Assembly (NCBI GenBank): GCA_021780905.1
Contig: JAJXXW010000050.1
Location: 48,762 to 112,761 of the forward strand
Source of the DNA: a bacterium
Lineage (GTDB): Bacteria > Verrucomicrobiota > Verrucomicrobiia > Limisphaerales > UBA11358
DNA: 64,000 bases
Direction: 5' to 3'
A program made the position numbers and the translations under genes. Positions 54,324 through 62,997 of this stretch are shown piece by piece; within the stretch, counting starts at the first letter, position 1; each line of letters starts with the position of its first letter. Below the pieces are notes generated by a model. It was not told the origin of the DNA. It saw nothing but the letters and a program-made list of their open reading frames with translations, and made no database searches.

Positions 54324-54659
54324 TTATCCGGCGCCAAACTCCGAGCGCGCCATCGCGCCCAGCTGCTTTTCCGCCGCCGGCGTCAAACTGGTGAACAGCA
54401 TCGAGACGTGGTAGCCGGTGTGCTTGCTGCCGGCGCAGCCCACCACCACGCCGTGACAGGACACGCGGCTGCCGTCCTGCGGCGACCGCAGCGAAACGGT
54501 CATTTCTGACCACTCGTGAAAGGGGGTGGGACTGCAAAACTCGATGCCATTTTTGTGGACCGAGACCTTGTCCGCGCCCAGCGCCAAAGAAGATTCACGC
54601 CCGGCCACACTGACTGAATTGCCCATCGAACCCAGACTTCCGATTTTCTTTGCACTCAT
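54324..54659 (-). CDS. PilZ-like domain protein
   Basis: This 111-residue single-domain protein has beta-strand pattern features of PilZ: VSVHKNGIEFCSPTPFHEWSEMTVSLRSPQDG, then CHGVVVGCAGSKHTGYHVSMLFTSLTP. The usual c-di-GMP-binding RXXXR at the N-terminus is not obvious, so it may not bind the nucleotide. It follows fabH by 46 bp in the same direction and is closed by a terminator. Family call by pattern only. Confidence 0.6.
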   Translation of the reverse strand: MSAKKIGSLGSMGNSVSVAGRESSLALGADKVSVHKNGIEFCSPTPFHEWSEMTVSLRSPQDGSRVSCHGVVVGCAGSKHTGYHVSMLFTSLTPAAEKQLGAMARSEFGAG

Positions 54660-54705
54660 AAGTTATTCAAATTAGCACGTTGGGACCGGGCGTCAAATTG
54701 AAGTT

Positions 54706-55719
54706 TCACCATTCAATCACCGCCGCGCCCCAAGTCAGTCCGGCGCCAAAAACCACCAGTAGAATCAGGTCGCCGCGCTGAAGCCTGCCGGAAGCCACCG
54801 CCTCGTCCAGCGCGATGGCCACGGAGGCGGCGGAGGTGTTGCCGTATTTGTGGAGGTTGATGAAAAGCTGCTCCGGCGTGGCCTTCAGCCGGTCCCCGAC
54901 CGCGTCCACAATGCGCTGGTTGGCCTGGTGCGGAATGACACACTTGATCTGGGTGATGTCAATTTCGCAGCGACGCATCGCTTCGTTCGCGGCGGAGACC
55001 ATGGCATTAACCGCGTTCTTGAAAGTCTCCTTGCCGTCCATCCGCAGATAGTGCATCCCGTTCGCGACGGATTCCGCCGTGGCCGGGCACGCGCTGCCGC
55101 CGCCGGGCATCGAGAGCAAATCCGCCTTGTTGCCGTCCGCGCCCATCACGGCCGTGAGGAGGCCGTGGGAATTTTCGCGGTGCTGCAAAATCGCCGCGCC
55201 CGCGCCGTCGCCGAAGAGGACGCAGGTGTTGCGGTCCTTCCAGTTGACGATGGACGAAAGCTTCTCCGCGCCGACAACCAAAACGGTTTCGCAAGTGCGC
55301 GACAAAATAAACTGCTGCCCAATTTCGAGCGCGTAGATGAAGCCGGAACAGGCGGCCTCAATGTCAAACGCCGCCGCGCGCACCGCGCCAAGCTTGCGCT
55401 GCACCAAACACGCGGTGGACGGAAACGGCATGTCCGGCGTCAGCGTCGCGATAATGATCAGGTCAATCTGGTCGGCGGTGACCCCGGCCATTTCCATCGC
55501 GCGCGCGGCGGCTTTCGCGGCGAGATCGGAGGTGAACTCGTTCGCGGCGGCGAGGCGGCGCTCCTTGATGCCGGTGCGCGTGGTGATCCATTCGTCCGAA
55601 GTCTCGACCATTTTTTCGAGTTCGGCGTTGGTCAGGATTTTTTCCGGCACATACGAGCCGACGCCGGTAATGGAGCAGGTGCGGCCCACGAAATTGTGCC
55701 TGGCGCGGGGGTTTTTCAT
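54706..55719 (-). CDS. fabH: 3-oxoacyl-ACP synthase III
   Basis: This 337-residue KAS III condenses acetyl-CoA with malonyl-ACP to begin fatty acid synthesis. The catalytic triad is visible: Cys124 in AACSGFIYAL, His264 in IPHQANQRI and Asn294 in KYGNTSAAS. TSDEWITTRTGIKERR and VVFGAGLTWGAAVIEW complete the family. The track's start at 56079 runs into plsX in another frame. I chose the ATG at 55719 because it overlaps the plsX stop by four bases (ATGA) and matches the family N-terminus. It belongs to the coaD-DUF177-rpmF-plsX-fabH cluster. Confidence 0.96.
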   Translation of the reverse strand: MKNPRARHNFVGRTCSITGVGSYVPEKILTNAELEKMVETSDEWITTRTGIKERRLAAANEFTSDLAAKAAARAMEMAGVTADQIDLIIIATLTPDMPFPSTACLVQRKLGAVRAAAFDIEAACSGFIYALEIGQQFILSRTCETVLVVGAEKLSSIVNWKDRNTCVLFGDGAGAAILQHRENSHGLLTAVMGADGNKADLLSMPGGGSACPATAESVANGMHYLRMDGKETFKNAVNAMVSAANEAMRRCEIDITQIKCVIPHQANQRIVDAVGDRLKATPEQLFINLHKYGNTSAASVAIALDEAVASGRLQRGDLILLVVFGAGLTWGAAVIEW

Positions 55720-56750
55720 GCAATGACGGCGGCGGTTTCCGCCTGAAGAATTGTGTTCGCCGCCGCAATCTCGCGCGCAATGATCTGGTTGATCTGGGTT
55801 TTCACCGCGTTGGCGGTGACGCGGATGGCGCTGGTTACGGCGCGTTCGCGCGCGGACGCGTGCGCCTTGAACACCAGCCCGTTGAAGCCGAGGAGCGGCG
55901 CGCCGCCGTAAACCTCCGGATCCATGCGGCGGCGGATGCTGTGGAACGCCCCTTTCGCGAGATAGGCGCCGAGCTTGCGCTGCGTCGTATGCATCAGCTC
56001 GCGCTTGAGCATCGAAAACATCGCCACGGCGAGGCTTTCGACGCTTTTCAAAACGATGTTGCCGACGAAACCATCGCAAACGACGACATCCACGCGGTCT
56101 TTGAAAAGGTCATGGCCCTCGACATTGCCAATAAAATTCAAATCGAGTTTCTTGCAGAGCTGGAAGGTTTCGAGCGTCAGCTCGTTACCCTTGTTGTCCT
56201 CGGTGCCGATGCTCAAAATGCCGACGCGCGGATTTTTCCGTTTCAAAACCTCCCGCGAATAGACGCTGCCCATGACGGCGAATTGGGCCAGGTGCAGAGG
56301 CTTGCACTCGATATTCGCGCCGGCGTCGAGCAGCACAAATTCATTGGTTTGCCGCGGAATCACTGTGGCGATGCAGCCGCGGTCCACGCCGGCAATGCGG
56401 CCGACCTTGAAGGTGCCCGCCGCAAAAATCCCGCCCGTGTTACCGAGGGAAATCAGCGCGTCGGCCTCGCCATCCCGCACCAGTTCAGCGGCACGGGCGA
56501 TGGAGGAATCCTTTTTCTTGCGCAGGGCGATTGCCGGCTTGTCCTCCATCTCCACGACCTCGCTGGCGTGGACAATGCGGACGCGGTGGTCGCGGAAGCC
56601 GCGCGGCGGCAGCGCGGCATGGATGTCGGCCTTGTTGCCGACGAGGTAGATGGTTGTGAGGTCCTTGCTTTCCTCCAGCGCGCTTTTCACGCCGGCGATG
56701 ATGACACCACAGCCATGGTCACCACCCATGACATCCACTGCGATTCGCAT
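55716..56750 (-). CDS. plsX: Phosphate acyltransferase
   Basis: This 344-residue enzyme makes acyl-phosphate from acyl-ACP for phospholipid synthesis. Family motifs: MRIAVDVMGGDHG at the start, ALISLGNTGGIFAAG, VLLDAGANIECKP, NPRVGILSIGTEDNKGN, VVVCDGFVGNIVLKS, and APLLGFNGLVFKAHASA. The length is typical. It follows rpmF and overlaps fabH by four bases, the common order that links lipid synthesis to ribosome production. Confidence 0.97.
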   Translation of the reverse strand: MRIAVDVMGGDHGCGVIIAGVKSALEESKDLTTIYLVGNKADIHAALPPRGFRDHRVRIVHASEVVEMEDKPAIALRKKKDSSIARAAELVRDGEADALISLGNTGGIFAAGTFKVGRIAGVDRGCIATVIPRQTNEFVLLDAGANIECKPLHLAQFAVMGSVYSREVLKRKNPRVGILSIGTEDNKGNELTLETFQLCKKLDLNFIGNVEGHDLFKDRVDVVVCDGFVGNIVLKSVESLAVAMFSMLKRELMHTTQRKLGAYLAKGAFHSIRRRMDPEVYGGAPLLGFNGLVFKAHASARERAVTSAIRVTANAVKTQINQIIAREIAAANTILQAETAAVIA

Positions 56751-56841
56751 GCTGGTTTTTAGCTTTTAATTTTTCATTTGGAGTCGAACGGCCAAAACCG
56801 CCGGCTTCAACTCAAAATTCAAAACTTAAAATTAAAAACGG

Positions 56842-57030
56842 TTACGCGCCCGCCGTGACAGTCAGGACCTGGCGGCCCTTGTAGAAGCCGCAGGCCGGAC
56901 AGACGCGGTGCGGCATCGCCGGCGCGTCGCATTGCGGGCACTTGCCGAGCTGCGGCAGTTTGAGAACGCTGTTGTAAGCCCGGCGCATACGCTGCCGGCT
57001 CGTGGATGGTTTTCTTTTGGGAACGCCCAT
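56842..57030 (-). CDS. rpmF: 50S ribosomal protein L32
   Basis: This 62-residue protein starts MGVPKRKPSTSRQRMRRAYNS and has the four-Cys zinc-ribbon CPQC...CPAC that stabilises L32. Length and start are typical, and the position between DUF177 and plsX is the standard one. The gap from here to plsX contains AT-rich words (aacttaaaattaaaaac) that recur at 58205. Confidence 0.97.
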   Translation of the reverse strand: MGVPKRKPSTSRQRMRRAYNSVLKLPQLGKCPQCDAPAMPHRVCPACGFYKGRQVLTVTAGA

Positions 57031-57117
57031 AAATCAATAAATTTTGCCTGATTATTTTGAGTTTTGAGTCCGGAACGAATCGCGTTCCCATCAAGATTCA
57101 AAAGTCATATTTAAAAA

Positions 57118-57591
57118 CTACAGTTTCAGTTGGTCCAGTTTGGCCCACACGGCGGCCGCCGGTTTTTCAACGGCGTTCGCCTTGGGGGCGGCTTTCTTTT
57201 TCAATCCCGCACAGTCCGGTTGACACAACGGATGTTGCGGAAAGTTGAGCAGCATATCCTCCCGCACGAATGGCGTCAAGTCCACACAATCGTTCTCCAC
57301 CGGCACCTTGTCCTCGCCCTCCAGCGGCAAATGCGCCGCCCACCCGGTCAATTTCAGTTCGGTTTTGAACTTTTTCAGGCAGCGGCTGCACTCACACTCC
57401 AGCGGCAAGACCAGCGAACCGGTCGCCAAAATGGCGTCGTGCAGCCATTCCACCGACAAATCGTAGCGCAACGGCCTGTCCGCGTGGATTAGCTCGTCGT
57501 TCACGCCCAGATCCATCTCCGCCACCGGCAGTTCACCTTTGAGGTGCAAGCTATGCTTTTCCAAATGGCGGAGATTGACTCTTAAAGACAT
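57118..57591 (-). CDS. DUF177/YceD family protein
   Basis: This 157-residue protein starts at the ATG at 57591, where GGGAGG precedes it; the track's start at 57669 lies upstream in coaD-side sequence. It has the DUF177 hallmark of a CXXC...C cluster (CECSRCLKKF) and a C-terminal FPQHPLCQPDCAGL. YceD is needed for 23S rRNA processing and accumulation and nearly always precedes rpmF, as here. The gap to coaD has a CACAAAGGCGCAAAG word of the intergenic repeat family. Confidence 0.9.
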   Translation of the reverse strand: MSLRVNLRHLEKHSLHLKGELPVAEMDLGVNDELIHADRPLRYDLSVEWLHDAILATGSLVLPLECECSRCLKKFKTELKLTGWAAHLPLEGEDKVPVENDCVDLTPFVREDMLLNFPQHPLCQPDCAGLKKKAAPKANAVEKPAAAVWAKLDQLKL

Positions 57592-57634
57592 GATATCCTC
57601 CCACTCAGACACAAAGGCGCAAAGAGAAGTAATT

Positions 57635-58141
57635 TCATTTCTTGGCGCTGCTGAGTCTTCGCGGTTCAAGTTTTTTCCCCAACGCGACCTGCACGTTCGG
57701 CGGCACGAACGAACTCACATCGCCCCCGAGGCGCGCGATTTCCTTCACGATGCGGGAACTTAAAAACGTGTAGGTGTCCTTCGGCATCATGAAAATCGTC
57801 TCGATTTTCTCGTCCAGCTTCCGGTTCATCAGCGCGAGCTGGAACTCGAATTCAAAGTCCGACACTGCGCGCAGGCCGCGCACAATGGCCTGCGCCTGGC
57901 ACGACGCGACATATTCCACCAGCAAGGTGCTGAACGAATCCGTCTCGACATTGGGCAGCTTCGCCACGGCGGATTTCACCAGCGCCACCCGCTCGGCCAG
58001 CGTGAACAGCGGGCGTTTGCCCTCGTTTTTCGCCACGGCCACGATGACGCGGTCAAACAATTTCGCCGCCCGCTGGATCACGTCCAGATGGCCGTTGGTC
58101 AGCGGGTCAAAACTGCCGGGATAAATCGCGGTGCGCTTCAT
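57635..58141 (-). CDS. coaD: Phosphopantetheine adenylyltransferase
   Basis: This 168-residue enzyme makes dephospho-CoA from phosphopantetheine and ATP. It has the nucleotidyltransferase signature YPGSFDPLTNGHLDVIQRA (TXGH type), RGLRAVSDFEFEFQLALMNR and the ISSTXVRE-equivalent TFLSSRIVKEIARLGGD. Length and motif order are standard (160-170 aa). It is the first gene of the coaD-to-PilZ series on the minus strand, and the 58142-58236 gap before it is AT-rich. Confidence 0.96.
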   Translation of the reverse strand: MKRTAIYPGSFDPLTNGHLDVIQRAAKLFDRVIVAVAKNEGKRPLFTLAERVALVKSAVAKLPNVETDSFSTLLVEYVASCQAQAIVRGLRAVSDFEFEFQLALMNRKLDEKIETIFMMPKDTYTFLSSRIVKEIARLGGDVSSFVPPNVQVALGKKLEPRRLSSAKK

Positions 58142-58236
58142 TGTTTGTGAATTTTGAATTTTGTGAGTCGGGTTGAAACGGCATTTACCACCGCGCCAAC
58201 GCCTCTAACTTAAAATTAAAAACTCAAAACTCAAAA

Positions 58237-60480
58237 CTATTTCCACGGCACCTCGTAAATCCGCACCGCGTCGCGAAAGCCTTTCGGGGTCACCGGTGCC
58301 AGCTCCGTGCAGCCGGCGGCAAGCTGCGGATCCAGCCGCAGCAAATGCTGGTAAGTTGCGTCGCTGACAATGATGCGGCCGCTGCCGGAAACGCCTTCGA
58401 GCCGGCTCGCCAGATTCACCGCGCGTCCAAACACCGTATAATTGAAGCCATGCACCTCCGAGCCCATCAGGCCGACCGTGACCGCGCCGGTGTTGATGCC
58501 GGTGCCCAGTTGCAGCGCCACATGCAGCGGCAACGGCATCAATCCCGCCGCCACGCGCGCCTGGTTTTCAAATTCCCGCGCCGCATTTTGCGCCAGCCGC
58601 TGCCGGTTCAAATCCAGGATCGCCCGTTGGGCGTGGATCGCCGCCTGCACGCTGGCCAGGGCGTGTTTTTCGTTCGGCGCCGGCGCATTCCAAAAGGCCA
58701 TCACGCAGTCGCCGATGTATTTGTCGAGTGTGCCGCCGCTGTTTTTAACCGCTTCCGCCACCGCCGCCAGATAGAGGTTCACCGTCTCCAAAGTTTCGCG
58801 GGCCGATTCCTCGTAGCATTTTTCCGCCGCCGCTCCGACCACCTTTCTCTCGCGGATGAATGCCGCCACCTGTTCCTGCATCTGGTCAGTCAGTGTCGTG
58901 AAGCCGCGCACGTCCGCGAAAAAGACAGACACCTCGCAATGCGCGCCGCCCAACGCCAGTTTTTCCGCGCCGAGCAGTTCGTTGACCACGTCGGGCGAAA
59001 GCATCTTGGAAAAAATGGCTTTGACGTGTCGCTTTTCCCGCTCTTCATACACCACGCGGTAAGTCACCAGACAGATGTGCTCAACTAAAATCGCGCCGCC
59101 GACCGGGACAACCAGCGGCAGCCACAGCCGGAATTTGATGAAGACAATGAAGGTGATCGCCGTGTAGCTGGTGACGAGCAAAATGGTTCCGCCCGCCGCC
59201 GCAAACGCGCGCAGTTGCCACGTCAGAAATGCGGTGAGCAGGCCGAGCAGGAAGATGATGGCCAGGTCCTCGCCGAATGTGGTGGGGCGGATGAACTGGC
59301 CGGTGATGACCGAACTGGCGATGTTCCAGTGTTTGCTGACCAGCAGCGTGTCGCGTTCGAGCGGCGTGGCCCCGTGGTCGGTGAGATCATTGCCCTGCAC
59401 GGCGGAGCCGACGACCACCAGTTTGCCGCGCAAATCGTCGCGCAAGCCGTTGGTCTCGCCGAGCAATCGCTGGCGATCCTGCCAGAGCAGGTCTTCGACC
59501 GGCACGCGCAGCAGGCGTGGGTCATCGGGCGTCAGCCGCCAGTCCACAAAAAAATAGCCGTCGGCATCCACGGGTATCACCCGCTGGATGCCGTTCGCGC
59601 CGGGCAGGATGATTTTTCCGCCCGGCAAATCCACGGTGGCTTTGGCAAGGTCGAGCTTGAGTTCCCGCGCGGCGAGCAGGATACCCATGTGCCAGACGCG
59701 CCCGGTAGTGAATGCCCGGGCTGTGGGCGCTTCGCCGGGGAGAAGTTTTCCCACGCCAAAATCGGCGAGGGTGAAATTATTTTTCGCATCCACCGGAACC
59801 TCGACGCAGTTGGTCGTGCCCGTCTGTGGCAGGATGATTTTGCCGGGGACAATTTTGGCGGCGGACAAATCGAGATCGAAGTGGGTGGCGGCCATTTCAA
59901 TAAGTGGATGCCAGCGGCGCAGGTCGCGGAAGGCTTTGACGCGGCGGAGCGTGCCGTCGGTGTCGGGGTCGGTGGAGATGTCGCCGAGGGCGAGCGCGTT
60001 GGTGGCGAAGAGTGCCGGCGGGATGACTTCCGGGGTCCGGGCGAGAATGACGTTGCCGGCGCGGCGCAAATGGGTGGCAAAAAAAACGTCGGATTCCTGA
60101 AATGTTCCATTCGCCAACTGCACCGGCGGATGGTCGGGCCGCAGTTCGCCGAATAGCACGTCAAAGCCGATGGCCCCGGCTCCCTGCGCGGCCAGTTCAT
60201 CGACCAGGTGGCCGTAAACCTGCCGCGGCCAGAGCAGTCCAAAACGATAGCCCAACTTGCCGCTTTGGACGGTCTTGAGGCTGGCTTCCTCAATGGCGAC
60301 AAAGGCCAGATTGGTCGCCGCCGGCGCGGGAAAATGATGGGCAGCCCGGACGCGGAGATCGTAGGTCATCCATTCCAAGCGCTCGGGAAAATCCAGATGC
60401 CAGGCGTGGAAACCTGCTACCAGCGCCAGCACGGAAAACGCAATGAGGAGCGGCGTGAGCTTGGGGCGCTTGAATTTCAC
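58237..60480 (-). CDS. CHASE2-domain adenylate cyclase
   Basis: This 747-residue membrane protein has an N-terminal anchor (LLIAFSVLALVAGFHAW), a periplasmic CHASE2 sensor (about 30-385: GAGAIGFDVLFGELRPD, GKLVVVGSAVQGNDLTDHG), three membrane helices (405-470) and a class III cyclase domain. Metal-binding Asp residues are in VSVFFADVRGFTTL (Asp523) and DKYIGDCVMAFWNAP (Asp591, with the Lys that favours ATP). VFGRAVNLASRLEG carries the Asn/Arg pair. It makes cAMP in response to an external cue. The start is a GTG directly behind AGAGG; the next Met is after the helix. An upstream FecR-type gene and an intrinsic terminator precede it. Confidence 0.9.
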   Translation of the reverse strand: MKFKRPKLTPLLIAFSVLALVAGFHAWHLDFPERLEWMTYDLRVRAAHHFPAPAATNLAFVAIEEASLKTVQSGKLGYRFGLLWPRQVYGHLVDELAAQGAGAIGFDVLFGELRPDHPPVQLANGTFQESDVFFATHLRRAGNVILARTPEVIPPALFATNALALGDISTDPDTDGTLRRVKAFRDLRRWHPLIEMAATHFDLDLSAAKIVPGKIILPQTGTTNCVEVPVDAKNNFTLADFGVGKLLPGEAPTARAFTTGRVWHMGILLAARELKLDLAKATVDLPGGKIILPGANGIQRVIPVDADGYFFVDWRLTPDDPRLLRVPVEDLLWQDRQRLLGETNGLRDDLRGKLVVVGSAVQGNDLTDHGATPLERDTLLVSKHWNIASSVITGQFIRPTTFGEDLAIIFLLGLLTAFLTWQLRAFAAAGGTILLVTSYTAITFIVFIKFRLWLPLVVPVGGAILVEHICLVTYRVVYEEREKRHVKAIFSKMLSPDVVNELLGAEKLALGGAHCEVSVFFADVRGFTTLTDQMQEQVAAFIRERKVVGAAAEKCYEESARETLETVNLYLAAVAEAVKNSGGTLDKYIGDCVMAFWNAPAPNEKHALASVQAAIHAQRAILDLNRQRLAQNAAREFENQARVAAGLMPLPLHVALQLGTGINTGAVTVGLMGSEVHGFNYTVFGRAVNLASRLEGVSGSGRIIVSDATYQHLLRLDPQLAAGCTELAPVTPKGFRDAVRIYEVPWK

Positions 60481-60494
60481 CCTCTGGGATTAAA

Positions 60495-60528
60495 CAAAAA
60501 ACCAGCGCAACTCAAGGCTGCGCTGGTT
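60495..60528 (-). terminator. Intrinsic terminator between FecR-like gene and cyclase
   Basis: On the minus strand a perfect 10-bp stem (AACCAGCGCA and its complement) with a nine-base loop is followed by TTTTTTG. It lies 20 bases before the GTG of the cyclase gene, so it falls inside the leader of any transcript coming from the FecR-like gene. It could act as an attenuator. Confidence 0.85.
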
Positions 60529-60570
60529 GAAACAAATTTCTATTGAAACAATTGAACAGTGTCCGCAGCC

Positions 60571-61449
60571 TCACTTTTGATTGTTTTGGTTGCCTTGGTT
60601 GCCCTGACCGCCTTGGTTGCCTTGGCCACCATGCACCGGGGAGACGTAAATAGTGGTGCAGTCCCGGGAAACGAAAGCCACGGGAGAGTAAACCGTTTGC
60701 AACGCCGAGAACAATCGGTCCAAAAACGTCGTCACGTCGCCGGGATTGACGGTCAGTTGGCCGGCCGTGGGATCGTAGCTGAAACCGGACCCGACCACCG
60801 TGGTTTGAGGCGCTCCGCTGGGCAGAATCAACGTCAGGATCACCCCGCCGCCGGTGCTGTGATAGACGGAGACATGGCCGTCCACGTCTATGCTGAACTG
60901 GGTGCCGCGCACGCCGGCAATGCCGCTGGGCAGCTTAATCAGGTATTGGGAGGCGCCGTTGAGTTTCTTGACGCTGCAAAAGATTTTGCCCTTGGTCAGG
61001 TTCAACTCTGTGTCGCTAACGGTATCCATGCCGGTGTCAGTGACAGTCAATTTATCAATCGCCAAGGTGGTGTCCGGGGTAAGACGCACGACGTTTTGTT
61101 CCGCCGCCGGCTTGTAGCTGATGATGCCGCGGACCGGCTCGTCTGCAGCGGGACCGGGACTTGAGGGTTCCCAGTGCGCCTGCCAAGCTCGTTGGGGCAG
61201 GTTAATATCCTTGCCCAGCACGGCGTCCACCGTTCCATTGTGTCCAGTGCGTATGATGGCACCGGCGGGGAGACTTTTGCCCGCCACCAGCGGCGTCCAT
61301 TTGTCATCGCCCAGCGAATAGCTGGCTACACCTTCCACGCGCACCACGGTGGCGTAACCGGAACTGCCAGCTTGGGCAAAGAGGCTAGAACTTGCACTGA
61401 TAAAAAGGCCACAAAAAAACGTGCCGACGAGGAATTGAAACTTTTTCAT
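60571..61449 (-). CDS. Secreted FecR-domain protein
   Basis: This 292-residue exported protein starts at MKKFQFLVG; the track's start is six codons earlier. The signal peptide ends near SLFAQAG. The FecR domain (about 35-210) shows RVEGVASYSLGDDKWTPLVAGKSLPAGAIIRTG and the hallmark LPSGIAGVRGTQFSIDVDG. The tail ends in a Gly/Gln/Asn repeat (GGQGNQGGQGNQGNQNNQ). FecR-type periplasmic proteins sense or bind surface signals and are often encoded next to CHASE2 cyclases. Here it lies directly upstream of one, so a shared signalling role is likely. Confidence 0.85.
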   Translation of the reverse strand: MKKFQFLVGTFFCGLFISASSSLFAQAGSSGYATVVRVEGVASYSLGDDKWTPLVAGKSLPAGAIIRTGHNGTVDAVLGKDINLPQRAWQAHWEPSSPGPAADEPVRGIISYKPAAEQNVVRLTPDTTLAIDKLTVTDTGMDTVSDTELNLTKGKIFCSVKKLNGASQYLIKLPSGIAGVRGTQFSIDVDGHVSVYHSTGGGVILTLILPSGAPQTTVVGSGFSYDPTAGQLTVNPGDVTTFLDRLFSALQTVYSPVAFVSRDCTTIYVSPVHGGQGNQGGQGNQGNQNNQK

Positions 61450-61818
61450 ATAATTTGTCTTTCGCACATCACTTCATAAACAGATTAACCGCTGTGCCGG
61501 CGAATTGTCAACCGTTTTTCACCTCAATTCTGCGCCGTGCGCCGGGGCGCAAATCAAAAACGGGGCGGCATGGGGCGAAGGATATCTGAGGCCGACCGGA
61601 GCAACGGTCGTGTGAAAACGGTTTTTCCCATAAACCCGGGCGGCCGGCCCGGCTGCGGTTCAGGGGTTGCTTCAAAGTTGTGTGCGTCAAGTTCTGCGAA
61701 TTGGTTCGGGTGAATCACACCCCGACAGCGGGTGCGAACGGTGGCCGGACCCGTGCGGATTGCTGGCCATTTTACTCTGTGCGCAGCCCGGAGTCTGGAT
61801 TATAATCCCGAGCGGTTT
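61450..61818. other. Intergenic stretch with a TATAAT upstream of the kinase
   Basis: I see no gene here. A perfect TATAAT (61801-61806) lies 12 bases before the kinase ATG, which would give a transcript with a leader of about six bases. No good -35 was found at the correct distance. The 61540-61680 part is GC-rich without coding sense. Confidence 0.4.
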
Positions 61819-62916
61819 ATGTCCATCCAGCTACGCCACCAAGCCACAGGCGCGTTTGACCAGATTTCTCTGGGCGAAGTCATGCTTCGCCTCGACCCCG
61901 GCGAAGGGCGCATCCGCACCACGCGCTCCTTCACGGCGTGGGAAGGCGGCGGCGAATACAACACCTCCCGCGGCTTGCGCAAATGTTTCGGTCTCAAAAC
62001 TGCCGTCTGCACCGCGTTCGTGGACAATGAAGTTGGCCGTCTCATCGAAGATTTCATCCTGCAAGGCGGCGTCAGCACGGACTTCATCAAGTGGCGCGAG
62101 GATGACGGCATCGGCCGCACCATCCGCAATGGGCTGAATTTCACCGAACGCGGTTTCGGCATCCGCGGCGCGGTGGGCGTGTCGGATCGTGGCAATTCCG
62201 CCGCCTCGCAGCTCAAGCCGGGCGATTTTGATTGGGATTTGATTTTCGGAAAAATCGGCACGCGCTGGCTGCACACCGGCGGCATCTTTGCGGCGCTGTC
62301 CGCAACCACTGCGGCGTTGACCATCGAAGCGGTGCAGGCGGCGAAGAAACACGGCGTCATTGTCAGCTACGATTTGAATTATCGTCCGTCGCTCTGGAAA
62401 TCCATCGGCGGCCTGAAAAAGGCGCAGGAAGTGAACCGTGAAATCGCGAAATACGTGGACGTGATGATCGGCAACGAGGAAGACTTCACCGCGTCGCTCG
62501 GCTTCGAGGTGAAAGGCGCGGACCCTAACTTGAGCAAGATTGAAACCGACGCGTTCAAGGCGATGATCGCGACCGCCGTGAAGGCGTATCCGAATTTCAA
62601 GGTCGCCGCGACGACCCTGCGCCGCGTTATCACCGCGACGAAGAATGACTGGAGCGCGATCCTCTGGCACGACGGCAAGTTCTTCGAGAGCCGGAAATAT
62701 CCAGAGTTGGAAATTTTGGATCGCGTCGGCGGCGGCGACAGTTTTGCCAGCGGGCTGCAATTTGGTTTTCTCGAATTCAACGATCCGCAAAAGGCCGTGG
62801 ATTATGGCGCGGCGCACGGCGCGCTGGCCTCGACTACGCCGGGCGACACGAGCATGGCCACGCGCAGGGAAGTGGAAAAAACATTTGGCGGCGGCAGCGC
62901 CCGCGTGCAGAGATGA
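61819..62916 (+). CDS. PfkB-family sugar kinase (2-keto-3-deoxygluconate kinase-like), second copy
   Basis: This 365-residue ribokinase-fold enzyme has FDQISLGEVMLRLDPGEGRI, AWEGGGEYNTSRGL (substrate-binding Gly pair), LHTGGIFAALSATT, SYDLNYRPSLWKS and the catalytic DRVGGGDSFASGLQFGFL. The start at 61819 is favoured over the track's 61732, since it begins near the first strand and follows the TATAAT. It is a paralogue of the kinase at 53125 with the same overall length. It precedes an SDR gene in the same direction (81 bp gap), so they likely work together in uronate or aldonate breakdown. Confidence 0.88.
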   Translation: MSIQLRHQATGAFDQISLGEVMLRLDPGEGRIRTTRSFTAWEGGGEYNTSRGLRKCFGLKTAVCTAFVDNEVGRLIEDFILQGGVSTDFIKWREDDGIGRTIRNGLNFTERGFGIRGAVGVSDRGNSAASQLKPGDFDWDLIFGKIGTRWLHTGGIFAALSATTAALTIEAVQAAKKHGVIVSYDLNYRPSLWKSIGGLKKAQEVNREIAKYVDVMIGNEEDFTASLGFEVKGADPNLSKIETDAFKAMIATAVKAYPNFKVAATTLRRVITATKNDWSAILWHDGKFFESRKYPELEILDRVGGGDSFASGLQFGFLEFNDPQKAVDYGAAHGALASTTPGDTSMATRREVEKTFGGGSARVQR

Positions 62917-62997
62917 AGCCGCAGACGGGCACAAATTGACACAAATAAAAATATTCCTTCCCGGAAAATCTGTGGCTCAATTTAACGAATACGATTT

